Source: Dactylellina haptotyla (taxonomy: Eukaryota > Ascomycota > Orbiliomycetes > Orbiliales > Orbiliaceae). Taken from it: a stretch of 64,000 nt of DNA. The stretch spans positions 3,596,001 through 3,660,000 of the forward strand of contig CM062381.1 of the NCBI GenBank assembly GCA_031310005.1, read 5' to 3'. The first letter of the stretch is position 1, and every line of letters starts with the position of its first letter. The position numbers and the translations under genes were made by a program. This document shows positions 58,844 to 64,000 of this stretch, piece by piece. Under the pieces are notes generated by a model, which saw only the letters and a program-made list of their open reading frames with translations, was not told the origin of the DNA and did not search any database.

Positions 58844-59649
58844 ATACCCATTGATGAAGGTGAGACGATAGTTTGGGGATTGATATGCATTCGAGATAAT
58901 CGTTTCGAATTTTAATTCCTTTTCGTCGGTCCTCCGGGATTCGTTTTCAATGTGGTTTTCTTGTACATAGTTTGTACTCAGCAGCTTCTACCAGAGTTGT
59001 GGCATTATGGTGCACTCAAACAATAAATATATAAGCGATTTTGTAACCCTATGTATCACTCCTTCTTTTCTCTCCACAGTTTCAACCCTCGTGAATGCAC
59101 GCATACAGAGTAAGGGTCAAAACGATAGATTAATGTGTGCTAGTGAATATTTGTGTTATTAAAGTATTCAAAATGATATTCTATCAAATACTAAGAATCA
59201 ATAGTGGGAATATCCACCAGCATTCTTGGAGTTCTGAGTTCACATTTTTTAAATGAAGCGCCAGCCCAAGCATAATACCTCATGTTGCATTTTGTACCAA
59301 GTCCCCTCTGCCACTGCTCAAATGTAAGTGAGTCTAACATTGACCAGATCACTCCTTGCCTGCCTCCTTCCATGAATTTGAGAAGCAGACCTTCAACAAA
59401 TCACGGTACCGAGAATGTTGATCGATTGAAGTCATTACCCCTAGAATTCGAAACCCGAGTCATGGTTATATAATAATAGACTATCAGTAAGCCTATATAT
59501 ACCTACCTCTGTTGCCACCATACCTATAGTGTATCTCGATTCAATCCAGATTTCGTAAATATTTAAATAGTAATCAGGATGCGATATTCTATCAAACTCA
59601 GCCCTTAAAGATAACACTATAATCTTTCACATTCCCATATATATTAAGT
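58844..59649. other. Intergenic within the CGG gene cluster
   Basis: AT-rich spacer, no supported gene. A TATATATA-rich stretch near 59490 and 59640 precedes the next gene. Confidence 0.5.
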
Positions 59650-60187
59650 ATGAAGTATGTATTTATCTTATTGATTGTGGCTGCAGTCGTAGCTGCTAGT
59701 GTAAGCTCTCTATCATCATGTCAACTTTGGTCCACTAAGAATAGAGACTAACCAGAGATAATTCCGAAAAAGCCCTTGCCACGTTGCGGTGGCCACAGTG
59801 GTCTCTTATGTCCTCTAGGTCAAATCTGCCAGAAAGAACCAAAATGTCTTCTGTGCCCCGGTTTCTGTATCGTATGCTTATCCCTCCTTACCAGGCACTC
59901 CCAACATCCCAGAACTGACGATTGGATAGAAACCCCAGGGGGGTCTGAAGATTCGGCGAGATGATGTAATCCCAGGAGTTGGAAATGAGTGTGGGGATGC
60001 CATGCCATGCACCAACAACCTCATGTGTGTTAAAACATCCGATGACTCGGTGGGGTCTTGTAAATTGCCAATCTGCAATTCTAGCAATACAATTCCTTGC
60101 GCTGCTGGTTATAGTTGTGAATTGCCGGACCTTTGTCCGAACGAATGTCTTGGTTTTTGCCGCAAGCAGGACGTTCAGTCATCGTGA
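59650..60187 (+). CDS. Secreted CGG-motif protein, second paralogue, 137 aa, three exons
   Basis: Exons: 59650-59700, 59758-59871, 59939-60187, all phase 0. Exon 1 is the 17-residue signal peptide 'MKYVFILLIVAAVVAAS'. Exon 2 encodes one CGG module ('PRCGGHSGLLCPLGQIC', then 'CLLCPGFC'). Exon 3 encodes a different cysteine-rich domain of about 82 residues with 'CGDAMPCTNNLMC', 'CNSSNTIPCAAGYSC' and 'CPNECLGFC', the last echoing the module end. The exon 3 acceptor (CCCCAG at 59938) was chosen because it alone keeps phase 0 with the Cys-rich frame; a CTGAC branch site sits upstream of it. The function is unknown. Confidence 0.78.
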
Positions 60188-61523
60188 GATTAACGGGGAG
60201 ATCTTCAAGGAGAGGAGAATGTCTGTATAGACTACAAATATTCAAATTGGGAGACCGGCGGTCCAGAAATTTCATACTACTTTTAGATTTTGGTACCTTA
60301 GCTAGAGAGCTACGCAAATTTAACGAGATGATAAGGGCGAGTCAATCGACGAAAGCATCTATCTGGAATAAGACTCCCTAAACAGTCCCAGATGACATGG
60401 CTTGTCGCATATACTTCACCCAACCCTCTGAAGCACCGTCAACAATACAGGGGCTTCACGGAACGAAGCGAGGCAACCTTTAGGCCTCCATAACCCCTGG
60501 TTCCATTCAAGCACTTGTGAAGCGAAAAACGCAAAGACCATCCTGCACCATCATGAGATATGTGGGAGAAGCAAGGGCTTCGCTGCCTTCTCTGCTAAAC
60601 CTGCAAGCTCCTTGGAAACTTTCCCGTGCGTCATGGAAGTATAAGCGCACCCCATGAACCAAGAATATTGAAGATCCAGCTCCAGGCACTATATTTTATA
60701 AAGGTTTTAAATGTTTCATATATGTGGCGCTCTTTGTGTTTTTGTAAGTATATACTATTGTGACATACCGCGATTTCTTAAGAACGACCGTATTGGGAAT
60801 TGCGAAAGGGAGTCTAGAGCTTCCGGATCGGTAGGCGCTTAGAGCGGTACTATGGTATGATAATATTGTAAAGTCTGATTTAACTATTACCATCAGGCTG
60901 GTATCACTACTATATAATCCGACATCATTCAACTCCAACTGCTTGTCCATAAAATCATAAAATCATATCAATTCATCACTATTAACCGACATACAAAGAC
61001 CTATAACGTTTAATGTCGCTTATAGAGATACATGTACTCGCTTAGAACTGGTACCCATATATATGGTGCTATTCATATAGTATGTAATATCTTTCTACGG
61101 GGAGTCTTAGCTATTATTCTATGCTCTCACCATTAGACAACTATTAAACCAGATTTGATGGGTGGGATATTTTATATCATCTCGCTTGTCCCGCGATAGT
61201 GACTGTACGATCTTTCATTCCAGCCAAACAGAGAGCTTCCATATCAACGACCAACGATGCAAGGGCCATTGTTTTCTTGTTAACCCTTGTTACATTAGAT
61301 TGACATTTTCTACCAATGCCAAAAAGATACTCTTATAAAAGGTAACCTGGAAACCCAGAATATGGATATCTAAAAAAAATTATAGGCTGGGCAATCAAGT
61401 CCATCAATCACTATGTATTTATCAATTCTCATTTTATATTAGTGTTTTCCCCTCTCTCGCGTCAATGGATCTGTAGACAAGTCCTGTCAACTCAACTCCT
61501 GAGCTAGTAACATATAGGTAAAA
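60188..61523. other. Intergenic within the CGG gene cluster
   Basis: AT-rich 1.3-kb spacer. Short minus-strand frames at 60507-60950 have no motif. Confidence 0.5.
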
Positions 61524-61895
61524 ATGAAAGCCACACTCGCCCTCTTCGTTATAATCATGGCGGTTGCCACTGCCGTAAGTCCCCACCATTCTAAGATATA
61601 TTTGCTCTCTCTTAAAATGAAACCAGAATTTATTTTCTAACCCATCTATCCCCTCTGAATCACAGCGTTCGATACGTCCAAAACCTTGTGGTGGCATCCT
61701 AGGAGCAAAATGTCCCGTCGGGCAGATCTGCGAGGAACCCATAGACTACTTCGAATGCCCGGGTATCTGTAGGGTATATATCCAACATTTATTTCCCGCG
61801 GGCATCCCACTAGCAAGATTACTTCCGTGTTTGTGCCATTTACCAAACTTACTCGTTATTTATAGGATCCCGCGAAGGTCCGTCGCCAGACCTAA
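61524..61895 (+). CDS. Secreted CGG-motif protein, third paralogue, 62 aa, three exons
   Basis: Exons: 61524-61574, 61666-61773, 61866-61895, all phase 0. Exon 1 is the 17-residue signal peptide 'MKATLALFVIIMAVATA'. Exon 2 has a single module: 'PCGGILGAKCPVGQIC', then 'ECPGIC'. Exon 3 adds a basic tail ending 'RRQT'. It has six cysteines, and the same intron positions as the two preceding genes, so the three are tandem duplicates. It is the minimal form of the family. Confidence 0.78.
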
Positions 61896-63829
61896 GATGA
61901 CGTCCTGCCCGGGCCGGCCATATCTGCATTTCTAGTTTCGGGAGGCTTTGGGCACGATTAAAAAACCTCATAGTGACTTGCATTGATAGTTATTATTGCA
62001 AAATACCGCGAATTTCGTCAGACTGGTTGTGTCGGCACTTGCGAGAAGCAAGTGGTATAGAAATTAATCCTTCCAGTTTGTGAAGCGAAATCAGAAAAAT
62101 ACGATGTAAAGGGTGGTAGAGAAGTAAAGTATCTGCCAGGATACAAGTAGATATCCGACACAATAATAATGGCAAGATCTGTAACGAAACATAGCCGATC
62201 AGAATCAGAATTCATAAGAATTGACTAAAGCACCCGTCATTGTATAATATCGCATAGTATATCCATCATCTAAGCCAAGAAAAAGGTCGATGTGGAATTA
62301 AGCTCCTACCCCCATGGAAAAAAACCAGGTAGATAAGCCTCCACCTACAGCACCCCGTGTCTTATCAGCGTATCGGCAGTGAATCCGACCGTCGAGAGAG
62401 TGGAGCGCCGGATCCATGTACGCTGTCAACAAAGTTTCAGCTCGCGGATCGTCACTTATAAAATTTATTATACACGGTCCGAGTGAGCGGGTATGTTATA
62501 TCTTTCTCTAGGGGGCGGTATAGTGGATATATCGATATGATATCATCCCAAGCGTAACATACTAAGATATAGACGTTTGGTTCGTCCTGGGGCACTTGTC
62601 ACACCGACGGTCACAGACTCCTACCCGTCAGAAATATTCAAAAATGTGTTGGTTCCACAAAACGACCTCCACATCGAGGAGGAGGAGAAGAAGGACCCCA
62701 CGTGATAATCTTAGGATCTTACGGTCCGACCTCAGCTCTCAGTTCAGTCCTCGAGGACCACGGTAATCGGCATCAATCACATCCGGAGAACAATAGATCT
62801 GGCTAATCGCCAATTACACCCCGATCTCGACGAACGGGTATCATCCATTCATTCGATTCGGGACTCATCTGCCGATTACAACCTCGTGAAATCAAACATG
62901 AAAAAAAAAAAAAGGAAACCCCTACCCCGGTTTCTTATAATTGTTTCAGAAACCTCGCAAGGCGGTGGGTGCAACGCTTCTTTTTCGCTCTCGCTCGTTT
63001 GGCTTGCTGAAACGACCACACCCCCATCCCTTGCAAAGGGGCGACAAAAAGCATGCCACCCTGGTCTGCTCTGATGGGATTGGCTGAAACGAAAAGCATG
63101 ACCTGTTTACACGATTTTTTATTTTTCTTCGGCTAGGCGATGCGATTCGTCTACGACCGCCTCGATAGAGGCTTTTCGATGTCCGTTTTGGTGATTTAAT
63201 CGAGTTAGTCGACGCGAAAGCCGAGGGGGGATAATGCAAGGTACTAGCTTCTTTTGCAATCGACGAGTTCCCTTTTTTTTTTTTTTGTTCTTTAGCGGGG
63301 TATGGTATTTGTTTCTCAGAATGCATAGACGAAAGGAAAAGATGCGGGATTAGCTGATAAGGACGGATGGATTACTTTCTAGCGGTTTCGAAGTGTGGTC
63401 GACGGTGGCCAGTTTTCCAGTGACGATAGATAACCCTTCAAACGAAATTTTTTTTTAAGGCGGATGTTACAGAGTATGTTAGCTTACTGGGGGAGCTTAT
63501 TCGATCATCGTCCTCCCATGTTCTCACAGGTGACATGATGTGCAATGCATGGATGCATAAAGTCTAGAAGAACAGTGATCCATAGTTGACATGACAGGTT
63601 TCTCCCGACGCCCGCCAGGTCGCGGAAAAGATCGCAACCTGGCGACACCAGAAGGGAGATCTTCATTGAGCGCCATAGCAGTGAAATATATATATATATA
63701 TAGACAAGCGAGTGGTTGGTACGACCGCCTCTTTTTTTTTTATGGTTTTACGCAATACGTGTGTAATCGATCCGTGCGAATGTGCGCATGTCTGAGTGGA
63801 ACGTTTGTTATTTTGGACCTCACGCGATC
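61896..63829. other. Gene-poor right flank
   Basis: No supported gene. Poly-A (about 62900-62915), poly-T (about 63273-63288) and a TA microsatellite (about 63685-63701) are present. GGA/GAA-rich purine tract at about 62674-62694. Some of this is probably promoter or leader of a gene at the right edge. Confidence 0.5.
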
Positions 63830-64000
63830 AATTATTTCTCAACGGAAAATCTTGGATGCTGTTGAGAAAGTGAAAGAAAAATTAAATCTTTCTGGAGACG
63901 GCGCAACTGAACCATCGAAGATTATGGATCGGACGTATACGGCAGCTGCATTGCCAGCTGGCGACTGGCGAGAATTCACTAGCTTTTCTTGGGGATAGGT
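63830..64000 (+). CDS. Possible partial gene at the right edge
   Basis: A plus frame here reads 'ILDAVEKVKEKLNLSGDG' and 'DRTYTAAALPAGDWREF', which has the composition of a real protein and is unlike the low-complexity sequence upstream. It reaches a TAG at 63996-63998 just before the window ends. The 5' boundary and any splicing cannot be settled. I do not recognise the family. Confidence 0.3.

Overview
The window looks like a chromosome segment of a filamentous ascomycete (Pezizomycotina). The genes carry short introns (mostly 46-125 bp) with GTAAGT-like donors and CTAAC/CTGAC-like branch sites. They encode typical fungal families: NACHT-ankyrin NLR-like proteins, a GT61 glycosyltransferase, a DUF3433-like membrane protein, a RO-10-like dynactin subunit, and Kex2-processed secreted proteins. 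A Leotiomycete is my best guess from the family mix, but this is inference. All splice models were worked out by hand from reading frame, phase and homologous motifs.

Layout. 0-8.5 kb: F-box-like genes surround a six-exon NACHT NLR (2572-6666). 8.8-10.5 kb: a Pro/Gln/Tyr-rich protein with a scramblase/tubby-like core, and a secreted protein with a Kex2 site. 10.5-13.7 kb: no recognisable gene. 13.7-16 kb: a sugar-alcohol type SDR dehydrogenase and the mitochondrial assembly factor COA5/PET191. 16.9-24.1 kb: a 1591-residue TPR-CHAT protein and a 707-residue caspase-like protein, tail to tail about 100 bp apart, with a perfect 10-bp hairpin between them. 25 kb: a small secreted crystallin-like protein. 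28.5-35.1 kb: core genes (RO-10, vacuolar amino-acid transporter, transaldolase). 37-41 kb: a GPI-type cysteine-rich protein and a DUF3433-like protein. 41.2-42 kb: a decayed nucleotidyltransferase gene. 45.9 kb: a 13-cysteine secreted protein. 47.4-53.3 kb: a PNP-NACHT-ankyrin NLR followed by a double F-box-like protein. 54.4-56 kb: a GT61 glycosyltransferase. 58.3-61.9 kb: three tandem paralogues of a small secreted CGG-motif family.

How the parts fit. Conserved housekeeping genes, some with C-ending codon preference, are interspersed with accessory genes suited to non-self recognition and regulated death (two NLRs, CHAT and caspase proteases) and with secreted effector-like genes. Both NLRs have F-box-like genes beside them. 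The most interesting locus is the convergent CHAT/caspase pair: two cysteine proteases of the caspase clan placed together, a possible two-component proteolytic death module. Function is not shown by sequence alone.
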